This document shows, one piece after another, positions 25,409 to 34,507 of a stretch of 64,000 nucleotides of DNA. Origin of the DNA: Cedecea sp000277545 (GTDB lineage: Bacteria; Pseudomonadota; Gammaproteobacteria; Enterobacterales; Enterobacteriaceae); assembly GCA_050847315.1 (NCBI GenBank), contig CP193791.1. One strand, written 5' to 3'. The notes below the pieces were generated by a model. That model was not told where the DNA came from and made no database searches. It worked only from the letters and a program-made list of their open reading frames with translations. A program made the translations under genes and the position numbers. The stretch's first letter is position 1, and every line of letters begins with the position of its first letter.

Positions 25409-26249
25409 ATTCCAGAATGTGGTGATTGCTACCGTGGTGGGCTGGCTGCTGCTGTTTGTCTTCCTGCCCAACCTGATGATCATCGTCACCAGCTTCCTGA
25501 CTCGCGATAACGACAACTTCGTGAGCCTGGTGTTTACGCTGGATAACTACACCCGGCTGGCCGACCCGCTGTACGCCCAGGTGCTGCTGCACTCGCTGAA
25601 CATGGCGGCGATAGCCACCCTGGCCTGCCTGGTGATCGGCTACCCTTTCGCCTGGTTCCTGGCGCGGCTGCCCGAGAAGGTGCGCCCGCTGCTGCTGTTC
25701 CTGCTGATTGTGCCGTTCTGGACCAACTCGCTGATCCGCATTTACGGGCTGAAGATTTTCCTCAGCACCAAGGGCTATCTCAACGAGTTCCTGCTGTGGC
25801 TGGGGCTTATTGATACGCCGATCCGCATCATGTTCACCCCGAGCGCGGTGATTATCGGCCTGGTGTATATCCTGCTGCCGTTTATGGTGATGCCGCTTTA
25901 CTCCAGCATTGAGAAGCTGGACAAGCCGCTGCTTGAGGCGGCGCGGGATCTAGGCGCCAGCAAGCTGCAAACTTTTGTGCGCATTATTCTGCCGCTGACC
26001 ATGCCGGGGATTGTCGCCGGCTGCCTGCTGGTGATGCTGCCGGCGATGGGTTTGTTCTACGTGTCGGATTTGATGGGCGGCGCGAAGAACCTGCTGATCG
26101 GCAACGTGATTAAGAGCCAGTTCCTCAACATTCGCGACTGGCCGTTCGGCGCGGCGACGAGCATTACGCTGACGCTGGTAATGGGCCTGATGCTGCTGGT
26201 GTACTGGCGCGCGGCGCGCCTGCTTAACAAGAAGGTGGAACTGGAATGA
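25392..26249 (+). CDS. potB: Spermidine/putrescine importer permease PotB
   Basis: 285 residues, about six membrane segments, EAA loop EAARDLGASKLQTFVRIILP for contact with PotA. The ATG at 25392 (MKSSRKFQNVV) matches the E. coli start; the frame reaches 25380 through a GTG that is not used. Overlaps potC by four bases (ATGA). Confidence 0.96.
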   Translation: MKSSRKFQNVVIATVVGWLLLFVFLPNLMIIVTSFLTRDNDNFVSLVFTLDNYTRLADPLYAQVLLHSLNMAAIATLACLVIGYPFAWFLARLPEKVRPLLLFLLIVPFWTNSLIRIYGLKIFLSTKGYLNEFLLWLGLIDTPIRIMFTPSAVIIGLVYILLPFMVMPLYSSIEKLDKPLLEAARDLGASKLQTFVRIILPLTMPGIVAGCLLVMLPAMGLFYVSDLMGGAKNLLIGNVIKSQFLNIRDWPFGAATSITLTLVMGLMLLVYWRAARLLNKKVELE

Positions 26250-27037
26250 TCGGACGCCTGCTTCGCGGCGGCTTTATGTCCGCCATTTACGCTTTTTTGT
26301 ATATCCCGATCATCATCCTGATCGTGAACTCGTTCAATAGCTCTCGCTTCGGCATTAACTGGCAGGGGTTCACCACCCACTGGTACAGCCTGCTGATGAA
26401 TAACGACAGCCTGCTGCAGGCCGCAAAGCATTCGCTGACGATGGCGGTGTTTTCTGCCAGCGCCGCCACGCTTATCGGCTCGCTTACCGCCGTGGCGCTG
26501 TACCGCTATCGCTTTCGGGGCAAGCCGTTCGTCAGCGGGATGCTGTTTGTGGTGATGATGTCCCCGGACATCGTGATGGCTATCTCGCTGCTGGTGCTGT
26601 TTATGCTGCTGGGAGTGTCGCTTGGCTTCTGGTCGCTGCTGTTTTCCCACATCACCTTCTGCCTGCCGTTTGTGGTGGTCACCGTTTACTCGCGCCTGAA
26701 AGGGTTCGACGTGAAGATGCTGGAAGCGGCGCGTGACCTGGGCGCGAGCGAGCTGACTATTCTGCGCAAGATTATTCTGCCGCTGGCGATGCCCGCCGTG
26801 GCCGCAGGCTGGCTGCTGAGCTTTACCCTGTCGATGGACGATGTGGTGGTGTCTTCGTTCGTCACCGGGCCGAGCTACGAGATCCTGCCGCTAAAAATTT
26901 ACTCGATGGTCAAGGTCGGCGTTTCGCCGGAAGTGAACGCCCTGGCCACTATTCTGCTGTTACTTTCACTGCTGCTGGTGATCGCCAGCCAGCTGATTCT
27001 TCGCGATAAAACTCAACCTCAGGGGACGTTAAAATGA
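26246..27037 (+). CDS. potC: Spermidine/putrescine importer permease PotC
   Basis: 263 residues with six membrane segments and the EAA loop EAARDLGASELTILRKIILP. It pairs with PotB to form the channel. Starts inside the potB stop and overlaps potD by four bases, so translation of the operon is coupled throughout. Confidence 0.96.
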   Translation: MIGRLLRGGFMSAIYAFLYIPIIILIVNSFNSSRFGINWQGFTTHWYSLLMNNDSLLQAAKHSLTMAVFSASAATLIGSLTAVALYRYRFRGKPFVSGMLFVVMMSPDIVMAISLLVLFMLLGVSLGFWSLLFSHITFCLPFVVVTVYSRLKGFDVKMLEAARDLGASELTILRKIILPLAMPAVAAGWLLSFTLSMDDVVVSSFVTGPSYEILPLKIYSMVKVGVSPEVNALATILLLLSLLLVIASQLILRDKTQPQGTLK

Positions 27038-28080
27038 AAAAATGGCCACGCCACCTGCTTGCTGCGGGCGCTCTGGCGCTCAGCTTCGGCGCTGCACATG
27101 CCGACGACAGCAAGACGCTTTATTTCTACAACTGGACCGAGTACGTGCCGCCGGGCCTGCTGGAGCAGTTCACCAAAGAGACCGGCATCAAGGTGATTTA
27201 TTCGACCTACGAGTCGAACGAAACCATGTACGCCAAGCTCAAGACCTACAAAGACGGCGCGTACGATTTAGTGGTGCCATCCACCTACTTTGTGGCGAAG
27301 ATGCGCAAAGAAGGGATGATCCAGAAGATCGACAAGAGCCAGCTCAGCAACTTTAAAAATCTCGACCCGGATATGCTGAACAAGCCGTTCGATCCGAATA
27401 ACGACTATTCCATCCCGTATATCTGGGGTGCCACGGCAATTGGCGTGAACAGCGATGCTATCGATCCGAAGAGCGTCACCAGTTGGGCCGACCTGTGGAA
27501 GCCGGAGTATAAGCAAAGCCTGCTGCTGACCGACGACGCGCGCGAAGTGTTCCAGATGGCGCTGCGCAAGCTTGGCCTGTCCGGCAACACCACCGATCCG
27601 AAAGAGATTGAGGCCGCGTACCACGAGCTGCAAAAGCTGATGCCCAACGTGGCGGCGTTTAACTCCGACAACCCGGCCAACCCGTATATGGAAGGTGAAG
27701 TGAACCTCGGTATGGTGTGGAACGGCTCGGCCTATGTGGCTCGTCAGGCCGGAACGCCGCTGGAGATCGTCTGGCCGAAGGAAGGCGGGATTTTCTGGAT
27801 GGATAACCTGTCGATTCCGGCCAACGCGAAGAACGTCGACGGCGCGCTGAAGCTGATCAACTTCCTTCTGCGTCCGGACGTGGCTAAGCAGGTGGCGGAA
27901 ACCATCGGCTACCCGACGCCAAACCTCGAAGCCCGCAAGCTGCTGCCGAAGAACGTGGCGGAAGATAAGTCGCTGTACCCGGATGCAGAGGTGATTAAGG
28001 CTGGCGAGTGGCAGAATGATGTGGGTGACGCGAGCGCGCTGTATGAGTCTTATTATCAGCGGTTGAAGGCGGGGCGGTAG
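27034..28080 (+). CDS. potD: Spermidine/putrescine-binding periplasmic protein
   Basis: 348 residues. Signal peptide MKKWPRHLLAAGALALSFGA ending AHA before DDSKTLYFYNWTEYVP. Polyamine-binding acidic and aromatic residues are conserved, including WTEYVP, SSYF-like VPSTYFVAKM and WGATAIGVNSDAID. Last gene of potABCD; a palindromic repeat follows directly. Confidence 0.97.
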   Translation: MKKWPRHLLAAGALALSFGAAHADDSKTLYFYNWTEYVPPGLLEQFTKETGIKVIYSTYESNETMYAKLKTYKDGAYDLVVPSTYFVAKMRKEGMIQKIDKSQLSNFKNLDPDMLNKPFDPNNDYSIPYIWGATAIGVNSDAIDPKSVTSWADLWKPEYKQSLLLTDDAREVFQMALRKLGLSGNTTDPKEIEAAYHELQKLMPNVAAFNSDNPANPYMEGEVNLGMVWNGSAYVARQAGTPLEIVWPKEGGIFWMDNLSIPANAKNVDGALKLINFLLRPDVAKQVAETIGYPTPNLEARKLLPKNVAEDKSLYPDAEVIKAGEWQNDVGDASALYESYYQRLKAGR

Positions 28081-28084
28081 GTTT

Positions 28085-28187
28085 ACCCTCACCCCGGCCC
28101 TCTCCTGGAAGGGAGAGGGAGAAAACAATTGATTTATGCTCGATCCAGTTCCCTCTCCCCTTTGGGGAGAGGGTTAGGGTGAGGGGC
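28085..28187. repeat. Palindromic intergenic repeat, copy 2
   Basis: Begins CCCTCACCCCGGCCCTCTCC and ends GGGGAGAGGGTTAGGGTGAG, with internal pairs GGGAGAGGGA/TCCCTCTCCC. Same family as 7759-7858. It fills most of the gap between the convergent potD and cobB genes. Confidence 0.78.
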
Positions 28188-28196
28188 TCAGAAGAA

Positions 28197-29018
28197 CTAC
28201 AATCCCTTTAAAAGCTTATCCACAAACTCCGGCACCACCTGGCTCGCCAGGCCGTAATGCTTCTCTTCAAACTCGCTGCCGACCTGGCTTGGCTCCAGAT
28301 TCAGCTCCACGGTGTGCGCCCCCTGCAAACGGGCCTCGTGCACAAAGCCTGCCGCCGGGTAAACGTGCCCGGAGGTGCCGATAGCAATAAAGTAATCTGC
28401 GGTGGCAATCGCCTGATAAATCTCGTCCATGCCAAGCGGCATTTCGCCGAACCAGACGACGTGCGGGCGCAATGCCGAGGAAATCTGGCAGCAATGGCAG
28501 CGGTCTTCCGGGGTAATGTCGTCCTGCCAGTCCAGCACCTGGCCGCTGCTGGCGCAGCGAACCTTGAGCAGCTCGCCGTGCATGTGGATGACGTTTTTAC
28601 TGCCCGCCCGCTCGTGGAGGTTGTCGATATTCTGGGTGACCAGCACAAAATGGTCGCCCAGCGCCTCTTCCAGTTTCGCCAGCGCCAGGTGTGCGGCGTT
28701 GGGCTGGATTTCCGGCTGCTGAAGCTGGCGGCGGCGGTCATTATAAAAACGCTGCACCAGCGCCGGGTCACGGGCGAAGCCTTCCGGCGTCGCCACGTCT
28801 TCAACGCGGTGCTCTTCCCACAGCCCGTCGGCGGCCCGGAAGGTACGAATACCTGATTCAGCGGAGATCCCCGCCCCGGTCAGTACAACAACTCTTGGTC
28901 TGTCCATCGCTTCCGGCCCTGTCCTGTCTCTGAAAAAGATGCGCTGACGCAAACGTTGGCGCAGCAGGCGTTTGTTCTTCCGAAACCGGCTCAGCCGGTG
29001 CTGACGACGAGAAAGCAT
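28197..29018 (-). CDS. cobB: NAD-dependent protein deacylase CobB (sirtuin)
   Basis: 273 residues. Rossmann motif GAGISAESGIRTFR, QNID motif, catalytic His in IHMHGE, zinc Cys in RCASSG and CHCC, and Tyr/Arg in FYNDRRRQL that favour succinyl-lysine substrates. The Arg-rich N-terminal extension (about 37 residues) corresponds to the long E. coli isoform; an internal ATG before DRPRVVVLTG could give the short form. Starts three bases after the nagK stop. Confidence 0.96.
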   Translation of the reverse strand: MLSRRQHRLSRFRKNKRLLRQRLRQRIFFRDRTGPEAMDRPRVVVLTGAGISAESGIRTFRAADGLWEEHRVEDVATPEGFARDPALVQRFYNDRRRQLQQPEIQPNAAHLALAKLEEALGDHFVLVTQNIDNLHERAGSKNVIHMHGELLKVRCASSGQVLDWQDDITPEDRCHCCQISSALRPHVVWFGEMPLGMDEIYQAIATADYFIAIGTSGHVYPAAGFVHEARLQGAHTVELNLEPSQVGSEFEEKHYGLASQVVPEFVDKLLKGL

Positions 29019-29021
29019 GAC

Positions 29022-29933
29022 TTACTCCGTGTAGTGGAGGAATGCCGCGCCACGCATACCGCCTGCGTCACCGTGGCGCGCCTGTTCAATACGCGGCACT
29101 GCAGCAACCGGCAGCAGGTACTTCGGCAGGCGTTCCGGCAGTTGGGCGTAGATATCGCTAAAGTTAGACAATCCTCCGCCAATCACCACCAGATGCGGGT
29201 CAATTGAGGTCAATAAATTGCCGAGGCAGGCGGCCAGCAGCTCCAGGAAGCGGTCCACGTGCTCGATGGCCTGCTCGTCGCCCTGGCGGTAGCGGGAGAT
29301 GATCTCTTTCGCGTCCAGCGGCTCCTGGTAGAAGTGCTGCCACAGCCAGGCAAAACCGCGCCCTGAGAGGTAGTTTTCGATGCAGCCGTTTTTACCGCAG
29401 CCGCAGCGAGTAAACGGAATGTCGCGCCCAAGGATTTCCAGCGCGTCCACAGGCAGGCGGGTATGTCCGAATTCGCCGGTGATGTAGCTGCGGCCGGTGA
29501 TAGATTTGCCGTTGATGATGATGCCGCCGCCGACGCCAGTGCCGAGGATCAGGCCCATCACCACCGGGTAGTTGAGGAACTCGTCGTCCCAGGCTTCGGA
29601 AAGCGCGAAGCAGTTGGCGTCGTTGTCGATGCGCACGTCGCGCTCAAGCATGGCGCTGAGGTCTGCACGAAGGGGTTTGCCGCTGGCAGCCGGAACGTTA
29701 GCGGCATACAGCGTGCCGTCGTCGGTTTCCGGCATACCCGGAATGCCAATGCCGACCGAGCCGCGGCAGTTAAACTTCTCGTCGGCCTGCGCCACCAGCC
29801 CGACCACCGCGTCGAGGAAATTTTCGTAACTGTCATGAGGAGTAGCAACCCGGGCTTCCCAAAGTAAACGCCGCTGCTGGTCGTAAACGCCGAGTGCAAT
29901 CTTAGTGCCGCCGATATCAAATCCGTAATACAT
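29022..29933 (-). CDS. nagK: N-acetyl-D-glucosamine kinase
   Basis: 303-residue ROK-family kinase that phosphorylates GlcNAc recovered from peptidoglycan. ATP motif DIGGTKIALGV, GTGVGGGIIINGK, and the zinc-binding ROK signature GCGKNGCIENYLSGRG. The ATG at 29933 (MYYGFDIGG) is the E. coli start; a frame four codons longer is not used. Upstream of cobB in a two-gene operon. Confidence 0.96.
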   Translation of the reverse strand: MYYGFDIGGTKIALGVYDQQRRLLWEARVATPHDSYENFLDAVVGLVAQADEKFNCRGSVGIGIPGMPETDDGTLYAANVPAASGKPLRADLSAMLERDVRIDNDANCFALSEAWDDEFLNYPVVMGLILGTGVGGGIIINGKSITGRSYITGEFGHTRLPVDALEILGRDIPFTRCGCGKNGCIENYLSGRGFAWLWQHFYQEPLDAKEIISRYRQGDEQAIEHVDRFLELLAACLGNLLTSIDPHLVVIGGGLSNFSDIYAQLPERLPKYLLPVAAVPRIEQARHGDAGGMRGAAFLHYTE

Positions 29934-30026
29934 CGCTGCTCCCAATGCCCGCTGTGCCTCAAGCTGCGCCTGGGTTCTGCCGGGTCACAGCTCGAATGAT
30001 GTAGGGCAAATTATAGTTAATTGAAT

Positions 30027-31271
30027 TTATTGTCCGCTTAGCACCCTTGCCGGATCGATATTGCTTGCGCGCCGGGCCGGGTACCAGCTAGCCAGAAGGC
30101 TAAGGACCAGCGCCGTCACCAGAACGTAAACCACGTCCAGCCAGTGCAGCTCAGAAGGTAAGAAATCAATGAAATAAATATCACCGGACAAGAAATGGTG
30201 CCCGATGAGTTTTTCAATCACGCCGATAATGTTGGTCAGCTGCCACGAAGCCAGCACGCCAACTACCACGCCGCTGACGCTGCCCAGCAGCCCGGCCAGC
30301 AGCCCGTACCAGACGAAAATAGCGCGAATCAGGCCGTCTTTGGCCCCCAGCGTGCGCAGCACCGCAATGTCGCTGCTCTTGTCTTTCACCGCCATCACCA
30401 GCGTGGAAACGATGTTAAAGCAGGCCACGCCGATCACCAGCACCATCGCCAGATACATGATGGCGCGGATCATCTGGATGTCGCGGTACATATAGCCGTA
30501 GGTATCAATCCAGCTGCTGATACGCACGTAAGAATTGGTTGCCAGCCCCGCGTCACGCACCAGCTGCCGGGCGTTAAACACGTCATTCACCTTGATGGCT
30601 ATCCCGGTGACGCTATCGCCCATGTCCAGGTAGCCCTGAGCATCCTGCAGCGGCACCATCGCCAGGCTGTGATCCAGCTGGCCGCTAAGGGATAGAATAC
30701 CGGCGATTTGCAGCCTGACGCGCTTGGGCTGCATCAGTTTGGTGCCGCCGTCGTTGTTGGGGATCATGATCGACACCCAGTCGCCCTGCTTCACCTTCAG
30801 CGCGTCCGCCACGCCTTTGCCCATGATGATTTGCTGCTGCCCGGCCTTGAAGTTCGCCCAGGCATTGTTCTGGACGTATTGTGGCAGAGCGCTCAGCTGC
30901 GTTTCCTGCACCGGATCAACGCCCTTCACCTCAACGGCGCGCAGATTCGCCCCGCTTTCCACCAGCCCGGTAAAGCGAATATACGGCGCGGCGGCCACGA
31001 TGCCTTTGACGCCTTCCACCTCGGGCAGCGCCCGCTGCCAGTTGGTAAAGGGCTGGTTCACCGGCTCAATGTCACCGTGGGGCACCACGGCAAGAATGCG
31101 GTTTTTCAGCTCGCGCTCGAAGCCGTTCATCGCGCTCAGGCCGACGATCAGCACCGCCACGCCCAGCGCGATGCCTAACGTGGAGATCACCGAGATCAGC
31201 GACACCATGCCGCTGCGGCGTCGCCCACGGCTGAAACGCAGGCCAATCAATAAAGAAAGCGGGGAAGCCAT
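30027..31271 (-). CDS. lolE: Lipoprotein-releasing system permease LolE
   Basis: 414 residues with four membrane segments, one N-terminal and three C-terminal around a large periplasmic domain, typical of MacB/FtsX-type permeases. Start overlaps the lolD stop by one base (TAATG). With LolC and LolD it extracts lipoproteins from the inner membrane and passes them to LolA. Confidence 0.97.
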   Translation of the reverse strand: MASPLSLLIGLRFSRGRRRSGMVSLISVISTLGIALGVAVLIVGLSAMNGFERELKNRILAVVPHGDIEPVNQPFTNWQRALPEVEGVKGIVAAAPYIRFTGLVESGANLRAVEVKGVDPVQETQLSALPQYVQNNAWANFKAGQQQIIMGKGVADALKVKQGDWVSIMIPNNDGGTKLMQPKRVRLQIAGILSLSGQLDHSLAMVPLQDAQGYLDMGDSVTGIAIKVNDVFNARQLVRDAGLATNSYVRISSWIDTYGYMYRDIQMIRAIMYLAMVLVIGVACFNIVSTLVMAVKDKSSDIAVLRTLGAKDGLIRAIFVWYGLLAGLLGSVSGVVVGVLASWQLTNIIGVIEKLIGHHFLSGDIYFIDFLPSELHWLDVVYVLVTALVLSLLASWYPARRASNIDPARVLSGQ

Positions 31272-31975
31272 TACTCCGCTCCCATCAAGGTCAGATCGCT
31301 GGTTAAGCGGCCATCGCGCATTTCCAGCTGGCGGGACATGCGTTTCGCCAGCTGCAGATCGTGGGTGACGACCAGGAATGCGGTGCCCTGACGCACGTTC
31401 AGTTCGCCCAGCAGCTCGAAAATGCTGTCGGCGTTGCGCGCATCCAGGTTGCCGGTCGGCTCATCCGCCAGCACCAGACGCGGGTTGTTCACCAGCGCAC
31501 GGGCAATCGCCACGCGCTGACGTTCGCCGCCGGACAGCTCCGACGGGCGGTGACTGCTGCGGTGATCCAGCCCCACGGCGGCCAGCATCTCCAGCGCGCG
31601 CTTCTGCACTTCTTCCGGCTTTTTCTTGCCAATGAGCAGCGGCATCGCCACGTTTTCCAGCGCGGTGAAGTCCGGCAGCAGGTGGTGGAACTGGTAGATA
31701 AAGCCCAGCTCGCGGTTACGCAGCTCCGCCTTCGCCGCCGACGAGAGTTTGCTCATCGCCTGGCCGTTGAACACCACGTCGCCGGAGGTCGGCGTGTCCA
31801 GGCCGCCCAGCAGGTGCAGCAAGGTACTTTTGCCGGAGCCAGAGCTGCCGACAATCGCCATCAGTTCACCCGCGTTGATGCTGAAGCTGACATCGTGCAG
31901 CACATCCGTTTGCACTTTGCCTTCCTGATAGCGTTTGCACAGGTTGTCACACTGCAACAGGACAGAATTACTCAT
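31271..31975 (-). CDS. lolD: Lipoprotein-releasing system ATPase LolD
   Basis: 234 residues (E. coli 233). Walker A GSSGSGKST, signature LSGGERQRVAIAR, Walker B LVLADEPTGNLD. The ATG at 31975 (MSNSVLLQC) is used; longer frames run into lolC. Overlaps lolC by eight bases and lolE by one. Confidence 0.97.
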   Translation of the reverse strand: MSNSVLLQCDNLCKRYQEGKVQTDVLHDVSFSINAGELMAIVGSSGSGKSTLLHLLGGLDTPTSGDVVFNGQAMSKLSSAAKAELRNRELGFIYQFHHLLPDFTALENVAMPLLIGKKKPEEVQKRALEMLAAVGLDHRSSHRPSELSGGERQRVAIARALVNNPRLVLADEPTGNLDARNADSIFELLGELNVRQGTAFLVVTHDLQLAKRMSRQLEMRDGRLTSDLTLMGAE

Positions 31976-33167
31976 AACGTAAAGCCTCAGCGGGTTGGGT
32001 CGCGGCGGCGCGCCACGAAGGGTAAAGCGTGGACAGCAAAGCAATGGCCATCGCCACAATGGCAATCACCACAACCTGTACCGGTTCGATGGCGACCGGC
32101 AGGGCCGCGCCATCAAGCAGGATGCCGATGATCGGCATTAAATTATTCAACTGGCTGGCAAGCAGCGCCCCGAGCAAGGCCCCGAGCAGCGCGCCAATCA
32201 CGCCCGCGCCCGCGCCCTGCACCATAAACACGGTCATGATTTGGCGGCGGGTTAGCCCCTGGGTTTGCAGAATCGCCACTTCGCCCTGCTTTTCCATCAC
32301 CAGCAGGCCAAGGGAGGTAATGATGTTAAAAGCGGCGACGGCCACGATCAGGCTCAGCAGCAGCCCCATCATGTTTTTCTCCATGCGCACGGCCTGGAAC
32401 AGCTCGCCTTTGCGCTCGCGCCAGTCTTTCCATTCGGTGCCCTGCGGCAGCGTTTGTTGGCTCAGCACATCGACCTTGAGCGGCTCAGCCAGCCACAAAC
32501 GCCAGCCGGTGATATTGCCCGCCGGGTAGCGCATCAGGCGTGAGGCGTCCTGCTGGTTGACCAGCATCTGGTAGCCGTCTACTTCGCTGTTGGCGGCGAA
32601 GGTACCAATCACGGTGAACAGACGCTGGCTCGGCAAACGCCCCATCGGCGTAAACTGGCTGGCAGACGGCACCATAATGCGGATGGTTTCCCCACGCTTA
32701 ACGCCCAGTGAACCGGCAAGCTGCTCGCCGAGGATGACGTTGTACTGCCCGGCCACCAAATCGGCCTGCTTAACGTTCACCAGGTACGGGGAAAGCGGAT
32801 CTTTCTCGTCCGGCTGCACGCCCAGCATTACGCCCACGCCCACGCTGCGGGCGCTTTGCAGCACCACGTCACCGGTAGTCAGCGGCGCAATACGCGTCAC
32901 GCCCTGAAGCTTCAGGGAATCGGCGGGAAGTTGCTGGGGATTAATAGAGCCGGAAGGTGAGGTGATCAACGCCTGCGGCATCAGGCCGAGGATGTTGTTT
33001 TGCAGCTCACGTTCGAAGCCATTCATCACCGAAAGGACCGTGACCAGCGCCATCACCCCTAGGGTGATACCAATCGTCGACAGCCAGGAGACAAAGCGGC
33101 CGAAGCGGTCCGCTGCTCGCCCACGCATGTAGCGCAGGCCTATAAATAACGCGACAGGTTGATACAT
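31968..33167 (-). CDS. lolC: Lipoprotein-releasing system permease LolC
   Basis: 399 residues, four membrane segments with a periplasmic domain between the first and second. It recruits LolA through a periplasmic hook in E. coli. First gene of lolCDE. The 234-base gap to the divergent ycfT gene carries the promoters of both. Confidence 0.97.
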   Translation of the reverse strand: MYQPVALFIGLRYMRGRAADRFGRFVSWLSTIGITLGVMALVTVLSVMNGFERELQNNILGLMPQALITSPSGSINPQQLPADSLKLQGVTRIAPLTTGDVVLQSARSVGVGVMLGVQPDEKDPLSPYLVNVKQADLVAGQYNVILGEQLAGSLGVKRGETIRIMVPSASQFTPMGRLPSQRLFTVIGTFAANSEVDGYQMLVNQQDASRLMRYPAGNITGWRLWLAEPLKVDVLSQQTLPQGTEWKDWRERKGELFQAVRMEKNMMGLLLSLIVAVAAFNIITSLGLLVMEKQGEVAILQTQGLTRRQIMTVFMVQGAGAGVIGALLGALLGALLASQLNNLMPIIGILLDGAALPVAIEPVQVVVIAIVAMAIALLSTLYPSWRAAATQPAEALRYE

Positions 33168-33401
33168 GAAATCCGTCTTGTTGCGGGTTGCCTAAGCAAA
33201 GATCCGGGAAGTATACGACACCTCCCCGGCCAAATGAATTCCGTCGACTAAATTATTCCCGTTACATCTCAAGTGCCTGCACCTTTTCCTAAATTTACCA
33301 AATCAGCGCCAAAAACAGACAATTGAGGTCGAGATCGCATCGGTTTGACACCAGGATAGCAGGCCCATGACAACTGGAGCCCGTCACGACGCGGATATCG
33401 C

Positions 33402-34466
33402 ATGAAGAAAAAGCAACTTTGGATCAACCAAATCAAAGGATTATGCATTTGCCTGGTGGTTATCTACCATTCGGTGATTACCTTCTACCCTCACCTCACA
33501 TCTCTCGGGCCCGGCCTGAATCTGTATGTCGCCAAACTCTGGGTTTACCTTAATCTCTACCTCGCGCCCTTCCGAATGCCGGTGTTCTTCTTTATTTCCG
33601 GCTACCTGATCACCCGCTACATCCATGAAGTGAAATGGCGCGACAGCGTGGATAAGCGGCTGTGGAACATTTTTTACGTGTTACTGCTGTGGGGCTTGAT
33701 CCAGTGGATCGCACTGACGCACCTTAACCAATGGCTGGCACCCGACCTTGAGCGTAACCCGACGTCCAACGCCGCCTACGCCGACTCGCTGGGGCACTTT
33801 GCTCTTAGCATGGCAAAGGCCAGCACCAGCCTGTGGTATCTCTACGCCCTGCTGGTTTACTTTGTGATGTTTAAAGCTCTGCGCCGCTACCGCATCCCGG
33901 TGCTGCTGGCGCTGATGGGCATCAACGCTGTTATCGCCTTTGCACCGCTGCCGTGGTGGGGGCTGAACAGCGTGGTGCGGAATATGGTGTATTACGGCCT
34001 CGGCGCCTGGTTTGGCCCTTTGCTGATGGCCTGGATGAAGGACTTCCGCTTTTCGCAACACCCGTTTGTCTGCGCAGGCATAGCCCTGGGATCGCTGGCG
34101 CTTTACTTTGTCAACGTGCCGCTGGTGATTTCACTGGTGTCTATCGTAGCTATCCTGCGCGGGTTCTATTTGCTGAACGGCTGGCGCGAAGCACGTGAAG
34201 ACAGCTTCCTGAACGTGGTGGGCTCGAATACGATTGCCATTTACACCACGCACCGCATTTTGATCGAGGCGATAAGCCTGGTGATGCTGGCTAAAATCAA
34301 CAGCGGTGGGCTTTCTGACACGCTGGTGCTGGCGATTCTGCTGGTCTACCCGTTTGTTAGCCTGGGCATTTGTACGCTGGTTGGCCTCGGTTTCCGCAAG
34401 CTTTCGGTCGCGCTGTTCGGCGATCTGTTTTTCTCTCCTCCCGCGCAAATCGCCGCCAGCCGGTAA
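33402..34466 (+). CDS. ycfT: Inner-membrane acyltransferase-3 family protein YcfT
   Basis: 354 residues (E. coli YcfT 357) with about ten membrane segments. The family His lies in GLCICLVVIYHSV, and RMPVFFFISGYLITR is the typical acyltransferase-3 motif. Members acetylate or succinylate surface glycans; the substrate of YcfT is not known. A terminator follows directly. Confidence 0.92.
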   Translation: MKKKQLWINQIKGLCICLVVIYHSVITFYPHLTSLGPGLNLYVAKLWVYLNLYLAPFRMPVFFFISGYLITRYIHEVKWRDSVDKRLWNIFYVLLLWGLIQWIALTHLNQWLAPDLERNPTSNAAYADSLGHFALSMAKASTSLWYLYALLVYFVMFKALRRYRIPVLLALMGINAVIAFAPLPWWGLNSVVRNMVYYGLGAWFGPLLMAWMKDFRFSQHPFVCAGIALGSLALYFVNVPLVISLVSIVAILRGFYLLNGWREAREDSFLNVVGSNTIAIYTTHRILIEAISLVMLAKINSGGLSDTLVLAILLVYPFVSLGICTLVGLGFRKLSVALFGDLFFSPPAQIAASR

Positions 34467-34473
34467 GTGCTTC

Positions 34474-34500
34474 AGCAACCCGCCTGAGCGGGTTGCTTTT
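34474..34500 (+). terminator. ycfT terminator
   Basis: GCAACCCGC, CTGA loop, GCGGGTTGC, TTTT. It lies eight bases after the ycfT stop, just before the convergent melB end. Confidence 0.88.
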
Positions 34501-34507
34501 CCGTAGA